A DNA stretch of 54,798 nt, taken from Lysobacterales bacterium (GTDB taxonomy: Bacteria; Pseudomonadota; Gammaproteobacteria; Xanthomonadales; SZUA-36). The position numbers were made by a program, and so were the translations under genes. The stretch lies in assembly GCA_013042915.1 (NCBI GenBank), contig JABDPF010000050.1, forward strand, positions 1-54,798, read 5' to 3'. The notes under the pieces are model-generated. The model saw only the letters and a program-made list of their open reading frames with translations, had not been told where the DNA came from and did not search any database. Below, one piece after another: positions 40,921 through 53,184 of this stretch; positions within the stretch are counted from its first letter, which is position 1, and each line of letters begins with the position of its first letter.

Positions 40921-40967
40921 TTGCATAATGCGGTTTTGGTGTTATACTTCACTACAACACTGCATAA
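40921..40967 (+). promoter_or_regulatory. Promoter and candidate GntR operator of the ABC exporter operon
   Basis: TTGCAT (40921-40926) and TATACT (40943-40948) are 16 bases apart. GTGTT (40939-40943) and AACAC (40956-40960) form an inverted repeat with 12 bases between them that overlaps the -10, a position typical of repressor sites. TGCATAA occurs twice, at 40922-40928 and 40961-40967. The downstream YtrA-type GntR protein is the obvious candidate to bind here. Confidence 0.6.
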
Positions 40968-40996
40968 CTCGATGGGTCTCTTCAAGGCAATAGACG

Positions 40997-41245
40997 ATGT
41001 TAAGACTGACACGCATAAACCGAATGAGGGTTTCCAACCGCCTGGCCGCGCTGGCCGCGTTCCTGCTTGTCGCCGCCAGTCTCGCAACCGGCATGGACCG
41101 GTCGAGCGAGCGCCCCGTTGAGGCGGGAGCATCGGTCGCGGCCCGTTCTGCGCCGGCTCTGGACCGGGCACAGACCAACGAGCTCGGGTCGGTAAAGGCC
41201 AACAAGGGATTCAAGGTGCGCCTGTACCTGTTCCGGCGCAACTGA
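40997..41245 (+). CDS. Small predicted secreted protein, unknown
   Basis: The 82-residue protein is not one I recognise. It has a basic start and a hydrophobic segment (RLAALAAFLLVAASLATG, about 15-32) that looks like a signal peptide or anchor, then an Ala/Glu/Arg-rich region and a basic end (KVRLYLFRRN). AAGG precedes the ATG by about nine bases. It is the first gene after the promoter at 40921, and the GntR gene begins 12 bases after its stop, so it is probably co-transcribed with the exporter and could be its substrate or an accessory part. An alternative start is the ATG at 41024. Confidence 0.6.
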   Translation: MLRLTRINRMRVSNRLAALAAFLLVAASLATGMDRSSERPVEAGASVAARSAPALDRAQTNELGSVKANKGFKVRLYLFRRN

Positions 41246-41256
41246 TACCCCAGCCC

Positions 41257-41622
41257 ATGTCTACCCACTGGAATGACAGCCAGCCGATCTACTGGCAACT
41301 CAAGGACCGCACGATTGCGATGATCCTCGACGGAACGCTCGAGGAAGGCGAAGCCCTGCCCTCGGTGCGCACCGTGGCAGCGGAATTCCAGCTCAATCCC
41401 ATCACCGTCTCCAAGTCGTACCAGGCGCTGGTAGACGAAGGCCTGGTGGAGAAGCGGCGTGGACTGGGCATGTTTGTGTGCGAAGGCGCGCGCAAACAAT
41501 TGTTGTCCTCCGAGCGGGCACGATTCCTGGAAGAGGAATGGCCGGCCACGATCAACCGGATTGAGCAGCTGGGCCTCGACCCTCAAAAGTTACTCGATCC
41601 GCTCAAGAAGAAAGAGAGCTGA
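41257..41622 (+). CDS. GntR-family regulator, YtrA subfamily
   Basis: The 121-residue protein has an N-terminal GntR winged helix (QPIYWQLKDRTIAMILDGTLEEGEALPSVRTVAAEF, NPITVSKSYQALVDEGLVEKRRG) and only a short C-terminal dimerisation helix, the mark of YtrA-type regulators, which usually control an adjacent ABC exporter. The ABC ATPase gene follows four bases after its stop. It probably represses its own operon through the inverted repeat at 40939-40960. Confidence 0.93.
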   Translation: MSTHWNDSQPIYWQLKDRTIAMILDGTLEEGEALPSVRTVAAEFQLNPITVSKSYQALVDEGLVEKRRGLGMFVCEGARKQLLSSERARFLEEEWPATINRIEQLGLDPQKLLDPLKKKES

Positions 41623-41626
41623 GTCG

Positions 41627-42484
41627 ATGAACCCCATCATTTCCGCCCGCGGGCTGACCAAGCGTTATGGACGTACCCTGGCGGTCGATCACATCGACCT
41701 CGAAATCCCGCCGGGCCGCATTGTCGGACTGATCGGCCCCAACGGCGCCGGCAAGACCACGGCCCTGAAGGCGATCCTGGGCCTTGCGACCTACGACGGC
41801 GAGCTGTCGGTGCTGGGCAAAAACCCGTCCAGCCAGCGCGCGGCCCTGATGGAGGATGTTTGTTTCATCGCTGACGTCGCGGTGCTACCCCGCTGGATCC
41901 GGGTCGACCAATTAATCGAGATCACCGAAAAACTCCATCCCGGCTTCAACCGCAAGCGCTGCATGGAGTCCCTCGCCCAGACCAAGGTCACGACGGGTCA
42001 GAAGGTGAAGCAGTTGTCCAAGGGCATGGTGGCGCAACTCCACCTGGCCCTGGTCATGGCGATCGATGCCAAGCTGCTGGTGCTCGACGAACCCACGCTG
42101 GGCCTCGACATCATTTACCGCAAGGAGTTCTACACCAACCTGCTGACCGACTATTTCGACGAGGACCGCACCATCCTGATCACCACCCACCAGGTTGAGG
42201 AAGTCGAACACATCCTGACCGACCTGGTGTTCATCCAGGAGGGAAAAATTGCGCTCGAGGCCACCATGGAAGTTGTCCAGGAACGTTACGTCGAACTGAT
42301 GGCGAAGCCGGAAAAGGCGCTCGAGGCGCGGGCACTGCATCCGCTTTACGAGCGGGAACTATTCGGACGCCATATCTTCCTCTACGAGAACGTGGACCGG
42401 CAGACGCTGCAAGGCCTGGGCGAACTGCACACCCCCAGCGTGGCCGACCTGTTCGTCGCGACGATGAAAAGGGGTGTCTCATGA
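41627..42484 (+). CDS. ABC transporter ATP-binding protein
   Basis: The 285-residue ATPase has Walker A GPNGAGKTT (37-45), Walker B LLVLDEP (150-156) and the H-loop in ITTHQVEEVEH. The signature motif reads LSKGM (130-134) instead of LSGGQ, a variant common in YtrB-like exporters regulated by GntR proteins. The ATG at 41627 begins MNPIISARGLTKRYG. It overlaps the permease gene by four bases, and together they should form an ABC-2 type exporter of unknown substrate, perhaps a peptide or antimicrobial. Confidence 0.94.
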   Translation: MNPIISARGLTKRYGRTLAVDHIDLEIPPGRIVGLIGPNGAGKTTALKAILGLATYDGELSVLGKNPSSQRAALMEDVCFIADVAVLPRWIRVDQLIEITEKLHPGFNRKRCMESLAQTKVTTGQKVKQLSKGMVAQLHLALVMAIDAKLLVLDEPTLGLDIIYRKEFYTNLLTDYFDEDRTILITTHQVEEVEHILTDLVFIQEGKIALEATMEVVQERYVELMAKPEKALEARALHPLYERELFGRHIFLYENVDRQTLQGLGELHTPSVADLFVATMKRGVS

Positions 42485-43428
42485 AACGACTGCTGGCCCT
42501 GGTTGAACGGGAATACTGGGAACACAAGGGCGCCCTGCGCACCACACCCCTGGTCATCGGAGGCATTTACATCGCGCTGCTGCTGATGTCGATATTTACG
42601 ACCGCCCACGTCGACAACGAGTTGTACACCTTCAAGGAAGCCGTGCGCCTGGCCGGGGAGCAGTCTCCCGAGATACGCGCCATCGTCGTCGAACAGGCGT
42701 TGCTGGGCAGCTCCGTGCTGTTCACCATAACGATGTCCTTCGTGGTGTTTTTCTACCTCCTCGGCGCGCTGTACGACGACCGCAAGGACCGCAGCATCCT
42801 GTTCTGGAAATCCCTGCCGGCCAGCGACTTGTTGACGATCGCCTCGAAACTGCTGACCGCCATGGTGCTCGCGCCGTTCGCGTTCCTCGTGACGCTGATC
42901 CTGACCCAGGTCCTGATGGCCATTATCGGCTCCGTCATGGTGCTGAGCGTGGACGGCAACCCCTGGACCCTGTTCCTCAGCCTGGCCAACCCGTTCAAGG
43001 CCTGGGCGCTGATCGGCGCCTCCTGGCTGGCGGCGGCCATCTGGGCGCTGCCAATGTACGGCTGGCTTTTGCTGGTGTCCTCCTTCGCCCCAAGGGTGCC
43101 GCTGCTGTTCGCACTGCTGCCGCCCCTGGTTATCTCGGTACTGCAGGGCTGGATCGAGTTTTTGCGCACGTTTACGCTTGAAAACAACCTCAGCAGCGTG
43201 ATCAAGGACTGGATGTTCAACACGCCCGCGATCCTGACCGCTGAAGTCGGGGAAGGCGAAGCCGGCGTGGCGCTCGGCGTGCCGCTGACCGGTGATTTCG
43301 ACCACGCCGTCACCCTGGCCAACATGCTCGACCGCCTGCTCTCGCTGCAGATGCTGGTCGGTCTGGTTCTGGCCGCGGTGTTCCTGGCCGTAACGCTGCT
43401 GCTTCGCCGCCGGGCGACCGAGAGCTGA
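42481..43428 (+). CDS. ABC-2 type transporter permease
   Basis: The 315-residue membrane protein has about six helices: an N-terminal one after MKRLLALVEREYWEHKGALR, a long extracytoplasmic loop (VDNELYTFKEAVRLAGEQSPEIR), then helices including SVLFTITMSFVVFFYLLGALY and the C-terminal MLVGLVLAAVFLAVTLLL. The YDDRKDRSILFWKSLPASDLLT stretch is typical of ABC-2 permeases. Its ATG overlaps the ATPase stop. It ends the operon; a short hairpin lies 20 bases downstream. Confidence 0.9.
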   Translation: MKRLLALVEREYWEHKGALRTTPLVIGGIYIALLLMSIFTTAHVDNELYTFKEAVRLAGEQSPEIRAIVVEQALLGSSVLFTITMSFVVFFYLLGALYDDRKDRSILFWKSLPASDLLTIASKLLTAMVLAPFAFLVTLILTQVLMAIIGSVMVLSVDGNPWTLFLSLANPFKAWALIGASWLAAAIWALPMYGWLLLVSSFAPRVPLLFALLPPLVISVLQGWIEFLRTFTLENNLSSVIKDWMFNTPAILTAEVGEGEAGVALGVPLTGDFDHAVTLANMLDRLLSLQMLVGLVLAAVFLAVTLLLRRRATES

Positions 43429-43448
43429 GTTGGGCAAGCGAAAGACCC

Positions 43449-46061
<2,613 letters not shown>

Positions 46062-46065
<4 letters not shown>

Positions 46066-47477
46066 AGCGCCTTTCGTTGATGGACATGGCCTTTTTCGTG
46101 GCCGAATCCGAAGACAGCCCAAAGCACGTGGCCGGCCTGATGCTGTGCCAGAAACCCAAGGGTTGCGCCGACGATTACGTCGAACGACTGATCGAAGACG
46201 CCTGTCGGGAGGACTGGATCTCAGAGCCATTCGACCAGGTGATCCACTTCTTTGGCCCGCTCGGGCCTTACTGGGACCGCTGCCGCGCATTCTCATTCGA
46301 CAATCACGTGTTCTACCACCACGAGGGACGCGCGATTTCCTGGAACCAGGCCATGGAGAAGGCGGCCTTGCTGCACGAGCCAATGCTGGACCGGTCGCGC
46401 CCCCTGTGGGAGTTCCACCTGATCGACGGTATCCGGGGCCGCCGCTTTGCGCTTTACCTGAAATTGCACCATGCCTACGCCGATGGCATGACGATGACCT
46501 CCTGGATGGACCAGGGACTGGCCACCTCCGCGGACGACGACTCCTTCACGCCGCCCTGGGCCATCAACCCGCGCAAACGCCGTTCCCGGCGCCGCGAAAA
46601 TGCGCCGCGCCGCCCGTCACTGCCGCGCCCTTCCCAGGTCCTGTGCGGTCTCGCCGGGATGGCAAAACAGCAGCTGCGCTCGGGGGGTGGCATGCTCAAA
46701 CTGACGGCCCAGCAAGCCATCGAAAGAGCCGGCCTGACCCAAGACGCCGTTGCCCTGATGTTCAGCACGCCTCCCGACACGCCGATGACCGGCAGCGCAC
46801 AACCCGGCCGCAGCGTGGCGACCGCCGGCGTTCCGATGTCCCGCGTTTTCCGCCTGTGCGACGCAACCTGCTCGACACTCAACCACGTGGCGCTTGCCTG
46901 CATCGACGGCGCCATCCATGACTACCTCGCCCGGCGGGACATCCACCTCGAACACCCGCTCTCCGTCCAGATGCCGGTCAACCTGCGCGATGCCGATGCA
47001 GGCCAGGGCGGAGGCGGAAACCGAATTGGAATTACCCTGGTCGATCTCGCGCAACCGGGGCTCTCACCCTACCGCCGTTTGCGCGAAATTGGATTCAAGC
47101 TCCATAACGTCAAGTACCAGGTTTCCGGAATTCCGGCGGTGGCGTTCGAGCAGTTCACCTTCCTGGCCGGCGGCGCCAGCGAGGCCATCAACAAGCTGGG
47201 ACTGACGGACAGCCTGCCGACCAACGGTCACGCGGTCGTTTCCAACCTGCCGGGGCCAAAGGAAACTCGCTATCTGCGGGGCAGCCTGGTGGAACGGATG
47301 TACCCCATCAGCACGCTCTCGCCCGGTCTTCGGCTCAATATCACGATGTTCAGCTACGACGGCATCCTGCACTTCGGTCTGGTGGCGACGCGCGACCTCG
47401 ACGAACTCCAGTCACTGGCCGACGGTATCGTGGAACAGTTCCGCGATCTCGAGAAGGCGATTCGCCAACGCCGTTGA
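46062..47477 (+). CDS. Wax ester synthase/diacylglycerol acyltransferase family protein
   Basis: The 471-residue enzyme of the WS/DGAT family would transfer acyl-CoA groups to long-chain alcohols or diacylglycerol to make storage lipids. The catalytic HHxxxDG motif is intact as HHAYADG (His136-His137, Asp141). The N-terminus MKRLSLMDMAFF and the C-terminal SNLPGPKETRYLRG stretch fit the family. A basic, Pro-rich linker (RKRRSRRRENAPRRPSLPRP) separates the two halves. It is translationally coupled to the hydroxylase gene, an odd functional neighbour. Substrate choice is unknown. Confidence 0.92.
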
Positions 47478-47489
47478 AAAAAATACGCC

Positions 47490-47528
47490 CGGGGGCCATG
47501 TTCCGTTAAACGGCCCACGGTTCCCCCG
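47490..47528. other. Hairpin downstream of the acyltransferase gene
   Basis: CGGGGG (47490-47495) pairs with CCCCCG (47523-47528), and within it CCGTT (47503-47507) pairs with AACGG (47509-47513). There is no T-run afterwards. It lies 13 bases after the acyltransferase stop and about 50 bases before a TATACT element (47580-47585) that may be the sucA -10, so it could mark the end of one unit and the start of the next. Confidence 0.4.
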
Positions 47529-47611
47529 AGCCGCAGATGGCAGAAGGGAAGCGAAACTCCTTTCAAGCCACCGCTGGGTTATACTAAGCGCCTTTTTTTG
47601 AACGGGAAACG

Positions 47612-50434
47612 GTGTCTCGAAACATGACACGAAAAAGCCTGGAAGAACTGCGCGATTCATCACACCTGTCCGGCGGCAACGCCGCATGGATCGAGGCCTG
47701 GTACGAGGATTGGTTGCAGGACCCGTCCAGTGTCCCAGATGCCTGGGCCAAAACCTTCGAAGAACTCGCCGAAGGGGCCGACCCCGGACGGGCGCATCTC
47801 GGGGTCCAGGAAGCATTCAGAGAACTCGGCAAACGGCCTGCCCTGCCGTGCGACGACACCGCCTACTCCGAGCGCAAAGAAGCCGCCGTCGTCAAGCTGA
47901 TCACCGCTTACCGCATCCGGGGGCACGAGGCCGCCAACCTGGACCCGCTGGGACTGCCCCATCACGAACCCGTTCCGGACCTCGAGCCGGAATTCCACGG
48001 GCTAGACTCGGCCGACATGGACCGGGAATTCGATACCGGCGCGCTGTTCGCGCCGGACCGGATGAAGCTGCGGGACATCATTGACCTCTGTCAGAATGTG
48101 TACAGCGGCAGCATCGGTATCGAGGCCATCCACATCACCGACACGGCCAAGCGCCGCTGGCTGCAGGAGCGCCTGGAAACCGGCGGCGGTGCCTACGCGG
48201 TAAACGATGAGGAGCGCGTCCGCATACTGGGCCTGCTGACCGCTGCCGAAGGCCTGGAAAAATACCTCCACACCCGCTACGTGGGGCAAAAGCGCTTCTC
48301 GCTGGAAGGCGGCGACAGCCTGATTTCCCTGCTGCACGAAACCATGATTCACTCCGGCGCGAACGGAGTTCAGGAGGTCGTCATCGGCATGGCCCATCGT
48401 GGGCGCCTGAACGTGCTGGTCAATATCCTCGGCAAGTCGCCGGCGATGTTGTTCGACGAGTTCGAGGGCAAGCGCAAACACGATGATCCCCTGCGCTCGG
48501 GTGACGTCAAGTACCACTTGGGTTACGCCTCGGACATGCAGACCCCGGGCGGACCGCTGCACATGGCGCTGGCCTTCAACCCGTCTCACCTCGAGATCGT
48601 GGACCCGGTCGTGATCGGTTCGGCAAGGGCACGCCAGGTGCGCCGCCAGGACGACAACCACGACGAGGTCATGCCGATCTTGATCCACGGCGACGCCGCC
48701 TTCGCCGGCCAGGGCGTCGTCATGGAATTGTTCCAGATGTCCGAAACGCGCGGTTTTGGCGTCGGGGGCACGCTGCACATCGTCGTCAACAACCAGGTGG
48801 GTTTCACGACGAGCAACCCGCAAGACATGCGCTCGACCCTGTACTGCACGACGGTGGCGAAAATGGTGCACGCGCCGATCTTCCACGTGAACGGCGACGA
48901 CCCGGAAGCCGTGCACCACGTGATGAAGATCGCCTGCGACTTTCGCAAACGGTACAAGCGTGACGTCGTGATCGACCTGGTCTGCTACCGCCGGCACGGC
49001 CACAACGAAGCCGACGAACCGGCCGCTACCCAGCCGCGGATGTACCGCAAGATCCGCGGCATGCCGACCCCCCGCCGCAAGTACGCCGACCAGCTGATCG
49101 AACGCGGCTTGATGGACGAGGCCAAAGTCCAGGGGATGATGGATACCTACCGCGAGAAGCTCGATCACGGCGAACAGGTGGCCGACGTCGATACCGAACC
49201 GCGCTCCAACCAGTTCGCGGCCGCCTGGCACGACTACGACCACATCGACGAGCCCTGGGACAAGGACACCTCGGTTCCGCTGGAACGCATCCGCAGCCTT
49301 TCGGAAAAGCTGACCACCCTGCCCGACGGCTTCACCTTGCACAACCGCGTAAAGCGCATCATCGAAGACCGCAAGAAGATGGCGGCTGGAGAGATCCCGA
49401 TGGACTGGGGTTTTGCAGAGACCCTGGCCTACGCCACCCTGATCGAGGAAGGCACCAAGCTGCGACTGGTCGGCCAGGACTCGGGCCGCGGTACGTTTTT
49501 CCATCGCCACGCCGTGCTCCACGACCAGAAAGACGGCGGCGATTACCTGCCGCTCGACACGATCAACCCCGACGTTTCAGTCTCGGTGATCGACTCGCTG
49601 TTGTCGGAGGAGGCTGTACTGGGCTTCGAGTATGGCTACGCCACGGCGGCGCCCGAGACCCTGGCCGTCTGGGAAGCCCAATTCGGCGATTTTGCCAATG
49701 GCGCCCAGGTCGTGATCGATCAGTTCATCACCTCCGGCGAAGCCAAGTGGGGCCGCTTATGCGGGCTCACCCTGCTCCTGCCCCATGGGTACGAGGGCCA
49801 AGGCCCGGAGCACTCCAGCGCACGGCTCGAGCGGTTCATGCAGCTGTCCGCCAACCACAACATCCAGGTTTGCGTGCCCTCGACCCCGGCTCAGATGTTC
49901 CATCTGCTTCGCCGCCAGGTGAAACAGCCGACGCGTAAACCGCTGATCGTGATGACACCCAAGAGCCTGCTGCGCAGCAAGGCGGCGACCTCGGTTCTGA
50001 AGGTCCTTTCGGAAGGCCATTTCCAACGCGTGATCGGCGATCGCGGCCCTGGAGAGCCTGAGGAGATCACGCGCGTGATCTTCTGCGCCGGCAAGATCTA
50101 CTACGACCTGGCGGAAAAACGAGATTCGAAAAACATTCGGTCCGTAGCCGTCATGCGCGCCGAGCAGCTATACCCTTTCCCGGAGGAGGAACTTCGCGGT
50201 TTCGTCAACGAATTTCCCAACGCCACCGAGGTCGTGTGGTGCCAGGAGGAACCCAAGAACCAGGGCGCGTGGTACCAGATCCGCCATCATCTGCAGGCCT
50301 GCATCTCGGACCAGCACGAACTCGACTACGTCGGGCGGCCCCACGCCGCGTCGCCAGCCGCCGGTTCTCACGTGGTTCACACGCAGGAACAGCAACAGCT
50401 CGTGACCGAAGCCATCCTGCCTTCTGACGATTAA
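47612..50434 (+). CDS. sucA: 2-oxoglutarate dehydrogenase E1 component
   Basis: The thiamine-diphosphate E1 subunit decarboxylates 2-oxoglutarate in the TCA cycle. The 940 residues include the N-terminal E2-binding stretch (SSHLSGGNAAWIEAWYEDWLQDP), the GMAHRGRLNVLVNILGK motif, the ThDP-binding GDAAFAGQGVVMELFQMS and VNNQVGFTT, and the conserved C-terminal QEEPKNQGAWYQIR. The listed start is a GTG with GGGAAA just upstream; an ATG four codons later (47624) is equally plausible. A TATACT about 30 bases upstream suggests a promoter. It is first of the sucA-sucB-lpd cluster. Confidence 0.96.
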   Translation: MSRNMTRKSLEELRDSSHLSGGNAAWIEAWYEDWLQDPSSVPDAWAKTFEELAEGADPGRAHLGVQEAFRELGKRPALPCDDTAYSERKEAAVVKLITAYRIRGHEAANLDPLGLPHHEPVPDLEPEFHGLDSADMDREFDTGALFAPDRMKLRDIIDLCQNVYSGSIGIEAIHITDTAKRRWLQERLETGGGAYAVNDEERVRILGLLTAAEGLEKYLHTRYVGQKRFSLEGGDSLISLLHETMIHSGANGVQEVVIGMAHRGRLNVLVNILGKSPAMLFDEFEGKRKHDDPLRSGDVKYHLGYASDMQTPGGPLHMALAFNPSHLEIVDPVVIGSARARQVRRQDDNHDEVMPILIHGDAAFAGQGVVMELFQMSETRGFGVGGTLHIVVNNQVGFTTSNPQDMRSTLYCTTVAKMVHAPIFHVNGDDPEAVHHVMKIACDFRKRYKRDVVIDLVCYRRHGHNEADEPAATQPRMYRKIRGMPTPRRKYADQLIERGLMDEAKVQGMMDTYREKLDHGEQVADVDTEPRSNQFAAAWHDYDHIDEPWDKDTSVPLERIRSLSEKLTTLPDGFTLHNRVKRIIEDRKKMAAGEIPMDWGFAETLAYATLIEEGTKLRLVGQDSGRGTFFHRHAVLHDQKDGGDYLPLDTINPDVSVSVIDSLLSEEAVLGFEYGYATAAPETLAVWEAQFGDFANGAQVVIDQFITSGEAKWGRLCGLTLLLPHGYEGQGPEHSSARLERFMQLSANHNIQVCVPSTPAQMFHLLRRQVKQPTRKPLIVMTPKSLLRSKAATSVLKVLSEGHFQRVIGDRGPGEPEEITRVIFCAGKIYYDLAEKRDSKNIRSVAVMRAEQLYPFPEEELRGFVNEFPNATEVVWCQEEPKNQGAWYQIRHHLQACISDQHELDYVGRPHAASPAAGSHVVHTQEQQQLVTEAILPSDD

Positions 50435-50455
50435 ATATCAAATGGAATCAATACG

Positions 50456-51658
50456 ATGACGATTGAAGTTAAAGTACCGGTTTTGCCGGAATCGGTTGAA
50501 GACGCCACCATCTCGGCCTGGCACAAGAAGGCTGGCGACAGCGTTCGAAGAGACGAAAACCTCGTCGACCTGGAAACCGACAAGGTCGTGCTGGAGGTGC
50601 CCGCCCCCGTCGACGGAAAAATTGTCGAACTCAAAGCGGAGGAGGGCGACACCGTGCACAGCGACGACTTGATCGCGGTGATCGAGGAAGGCGAGGTGCA
50701 GGACGAAGAAGCCGGCGCGGCAGCCGACGATGACGAGAGCGGCACGCGCGAGGAAGCGTCCGAACCCGGCGAGGAACAGGCCGTCGAAAAAGCCGGCAGC
50801 CCCGCTGCAGAGGACAACGCCGGCGAGGCGCGGCTCAGCCCGTCTGCCCGCCGCGTAGCCGGCCAGGAACAGGTCGATCCATCGGCTGTCGAGGGCACCG
50901 GCCGCGGAGGGCGCGTGACCAAGCCCGACGTGATGAATTTCCTGCAGGGCGGCGGATCTCGGCGGGAGGAACGGGTCAAGATGACCCGCCTGCGCTCGCG
51001 CATCGCCGAGCGCATGAAAGAGGCTCAGAACACCGCGGCCATACTGACCACGTTCCAGGAGGTCGATCTGAAGACGGTCATGGATCTGCGCCGCAAGCAC
51101 CAGGAGGAGTTCACGAAAGCCCACGGCATCAAGCTGGGTTTGATGTCCTTCTTCGTGAAAGCCTGCACCGATGCGCTACGCAAGTTCCCCGTGGTCAATG
51201 CCTCCATCGAGGACGACGAGATCGTCTACCACAACTACCAGGACATCGGCATCGCGGTGTCAACCGAGCGCGGACTGATGGTTCCTATCATTCGCAACGC
51301 GGAGAACCTGGGTCTGGCGGAGCTCGAAATGGCCATTGCGGAGTTCGCCACCAAGGCACGTGAGGGCACCATCACCCTGGAGGATCTGCAGGGCGGCACG
51401 TTTTCGATCACCAACGGAGGCGTATTCGGCTCGCTGATGTCCACGCCCCTGCTGAACCCACCGCAAAGCGCGATCCTCGGCATGCATACGATCAAGGAAC
51501 GCCCGGTCGTGGTCGACGGCGAAATCGTTGCGCGGCCGATGATGTACCTGGCCATGAGCTACGATCACCGGATCATCGACGGCAAGGACTCCGTGCAGTT
51601 CCTGGTGGCGGTCAAGAATGCGCTGGAAGACCCGGCGCGCCTGCTGCTGGGACTGTAA
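50456..51658 (+). CDS. sucB: Dihydrolipoyl succinyltransferase, E2 of 2-oxoglutarate dehydrogenase
   Basis: E2 passes the succinyl group to CoA. The 400 residues hold one lipoyl domain (lipoyl Lys43 in [14 protein letters not shown]), an acidic Glu/Ala-rich linker (about 80-122), the peripheral-subunit binding domain ([31 protein letters not shown]) and the catalytic domain with His371 and Asp375 in [14 protein letters not shown]. Gap to sucA is 21 bases; the lpd gene follows after a REP-like element. Confidence 0.96.
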   Translation: MTIEVKVPVLPESVEDATISAWHKKAGDSVRRDENLVDLETDKVVLEVPAPVDGKIVELKAEEGDTVHSDDLIAVIEEGEVQDEEAGAAADDDESGTREEASEPGEEQAVEKAGSPAAEDNAGEARLSPSARRVAGQEQVDPSAVEGTGRGGRVTKPDVMNFLQGGGSRREERVKMTRLRSRIAERMKEAQNTAAILTTFQEVDLKTVMDLRRKHQEEFTKAHGIKLGLMSFFVKACTDALRKFPVVNASIEDDEIVYHNYQDIGIAVSTERGLMVPIIRNAENLGLAELEMAIAEFATKAREGTITLEDLQGGTFSITNGGVFGSLMSTPLLNPPQSAILGMHTIKERPVVVDGEIVARPMMYLAMSYDHRIIDGKDSVQFLVAVKNALEDPARLLLGL

Positions 51659-51673
51659 CTACACCTATCACTC

Positions 51674-51725
51674 AGGAGCGACCCAGGTCGCGCTTGATTG
51701 TGCACGAGCGACTCGCGTCGCTCTT
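51674..51725. repeat. REP-like imperfect inverted repeat between sucB and lpd
   Basis: GAGCGAC (51676-51682) pairs with GTCGCTC (51717-51723) and GTCGC (51687-51691) with GCGAC (51708-51712), with mismatches between. The AGGAGCGAC arm matches the arm of the perfect element at 1670-1725, so the two are relatives. It lies inside the operon, 16 bases after the sucB stop, where a stable hairpin could protect or trim the upstream message. Confidence 0.7.
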
Positions 51726-51747
51726 GCACTTTGCGAGGAACTGAAAT

Positions 51748-53175
51748 ATGAGCGAAAAATACGACGTGATCGTCATCGGCGGAGGTCCGGGAGGCTACGT
51801 CGCGGCCATCCGCGCCGCGCAACTGGGGCTGAAGACGGCCTGCGTGGACAGCTACAGCGGCAAAGACGGTAAAGCCGCGCCCGGCGGCACCTGCCTGAAC
51901 GTCGGCTGCATTCCCTCCAAGGCGCTGCTCGACTCGAGCAAGCACTATCACCATATCGAAAAGGAATACGCCGAGCACGGCATCCGGGCCAATGGCGTCT
52001 CGATCGATATCGAGGCCATGCTCAAACGCAAGGACGGCGTCGTCAAAAAGCTGACCGGCGGCGTGACCCAGTTGCTGAAAGCCAACAAGGTGGACTTTTA
52101 CCACGGCAAAGGCACGCTGGGTGCCGGACGCGAGGTCAGCGTGGCACCGTCCGATGATGGCGACGAGGTCAAGCTGTCGGCCGACAACGTCATCCTGGCC
52201 TCGGGCTCGGTCCCGATCGAAATCCCCAACGTGGCGTTTGACGGCAAATACATCGTCGATAATGTCGGCGCGCTCGATTTCGAGGCCGTTCCCGAGAAAC
52301 TGGGCGTCATCGGCGCCGGCGTCATCGGGCTCGAACTCGGCTCGGTATGGAATAGGCTCGGCTCGGAGGTCACGCTGCTTGAAGCGCTGCCCGACTTCCT
52401 GGCCCTGACCGACCGGGATATCGCCAAGCAGTCGCTCCGGATATTCAAACGACAGGGCCTCGATATCCGGCTGGAAACGCGCGTCAAGAGCGCTGAAGTA
52501 AAGAACGAGCAGGTGGAAGTCGTCGTCGAGGTCGAAAATGAGGACCACAGCCTGTCCTTTGACCGCTTGCTGGTCAGCGTGGGCCGAAAAGCCAACACCG
52601 AAGGCCTGCTCTTGGAAGACTCCGGCGTCAGGCTGGATGACCAGGGCCGTATCGACGTCGACGAAAAATCCCGCACCAGCGTAGATGGCGTGTGGGCCAT
52701 AGGAGACTGCGTGCGCGGCCCGATGCTGGCGCACAAGGCATCCGAAGAAGGCGTGGCCGTCGCCGAATTGATTGCCGGGCAGTTCGCCGAGATTCACTTC
52801 GACACCGTTCCCTGGGTCGTGTACACGGACCCGGAAATTGCCTGGGTGGGCAAAACGGAGCAGCAACTGGAAGAGGAAGGCATACCCTACTCCGTCGGCA
52901 GCTTCCCGTTCGCCGCGAACGGGCGCGCGCTGGCGGGCGGACACGGAGACGGCATGGTCAAGATGCTGGCGCACGAGGAAACCGACCAGTTGCTTGGAGT
53001 GCACATCGTGGGCTCCAATGCCTCCGAACTGATCGGCGAGTGCGTGGTGACGATGGAATTCCAGGGCTGCAGCGAAGATCTGGCCCGCATCGTCCACGCC
53101 CATCCCACACTCTCCGAAGCCATCCACGAAGCGGCGCTCCATCTCGACGGCCGCGCCATCCATCGAGCCAACTGA
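51748..53175 (+). CDS. lpdA: Dihydrolipoyl dehydrogenase (E3)
   Basis: This FAD enzyme reoxidises dihydrolipoamide with NAD for 2-oxoacid dehydrogenase complexes. The 475 residues show FAD-binding VIVIGGGPGGYVAA, the redox disulfide Cys49/Cys54 in GGTCLNVGCIPSK, the NAD-binding GVIGAGVIGLELG and the C-terminal His452-Glu457 pair in HAHPTLSEAIHEA. GAGGAA precedes the ATG. Its position after sucA-sucB makes it the E3 of that complex, possibly shared with pyruvate dehydrogenase. Confidence 0.96.
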   Translation: MSEKYDVIVIGGGPGGYVAAIRAAQLGLKTACVDSYSGKDGKAAPGGTCLNVGCIPSKALLDSSKHYHHIEKEYAEHGIRANGVSIDIEAMLKRKDGVVKKLTGGVTQLLKANKVDFYHGKGTLGAGREVSVAPSDDGDEVKLSADNVILASGSVPIEIPNVAFDGKYIVDNVGALDFEAVPEKLGVIGAGVIGLELGSVWNRLGSEVTLLEALPDFLALTDRDIAKQSLRIFKRQGLDIRLETRVKSAEVKNEQVEVVVEVENEDHSLSFDRLLVSVGRKANTEGLLLEDSGVRLDDQGRIDVDEKSRTSVDGVWAIGDCVRGPMLAHKASEEGVAVAELIAGQFAEIHFDTVPWVVYTDPEIAWVGKTEQQLEEEGIPYSVGSFPFAANGRALAGGHGDGMVKMLAHEETDQLLGVHIVGSNASELIGECVVTMEFQGCSEDLARIVHAHPTLSEAIHEAALHLDGRAIHRAN

Positions 53176-53184
53176 GGTAACGCC

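Noticed and set aside
48002-49522. Minus-strand open frame of about 506 codons within sucA
   Set aside because: It lies wholly antisense to sucA, has a His/Val/Asp-rich composition typical of reverse-frame shadows and no ribosome site or domain.
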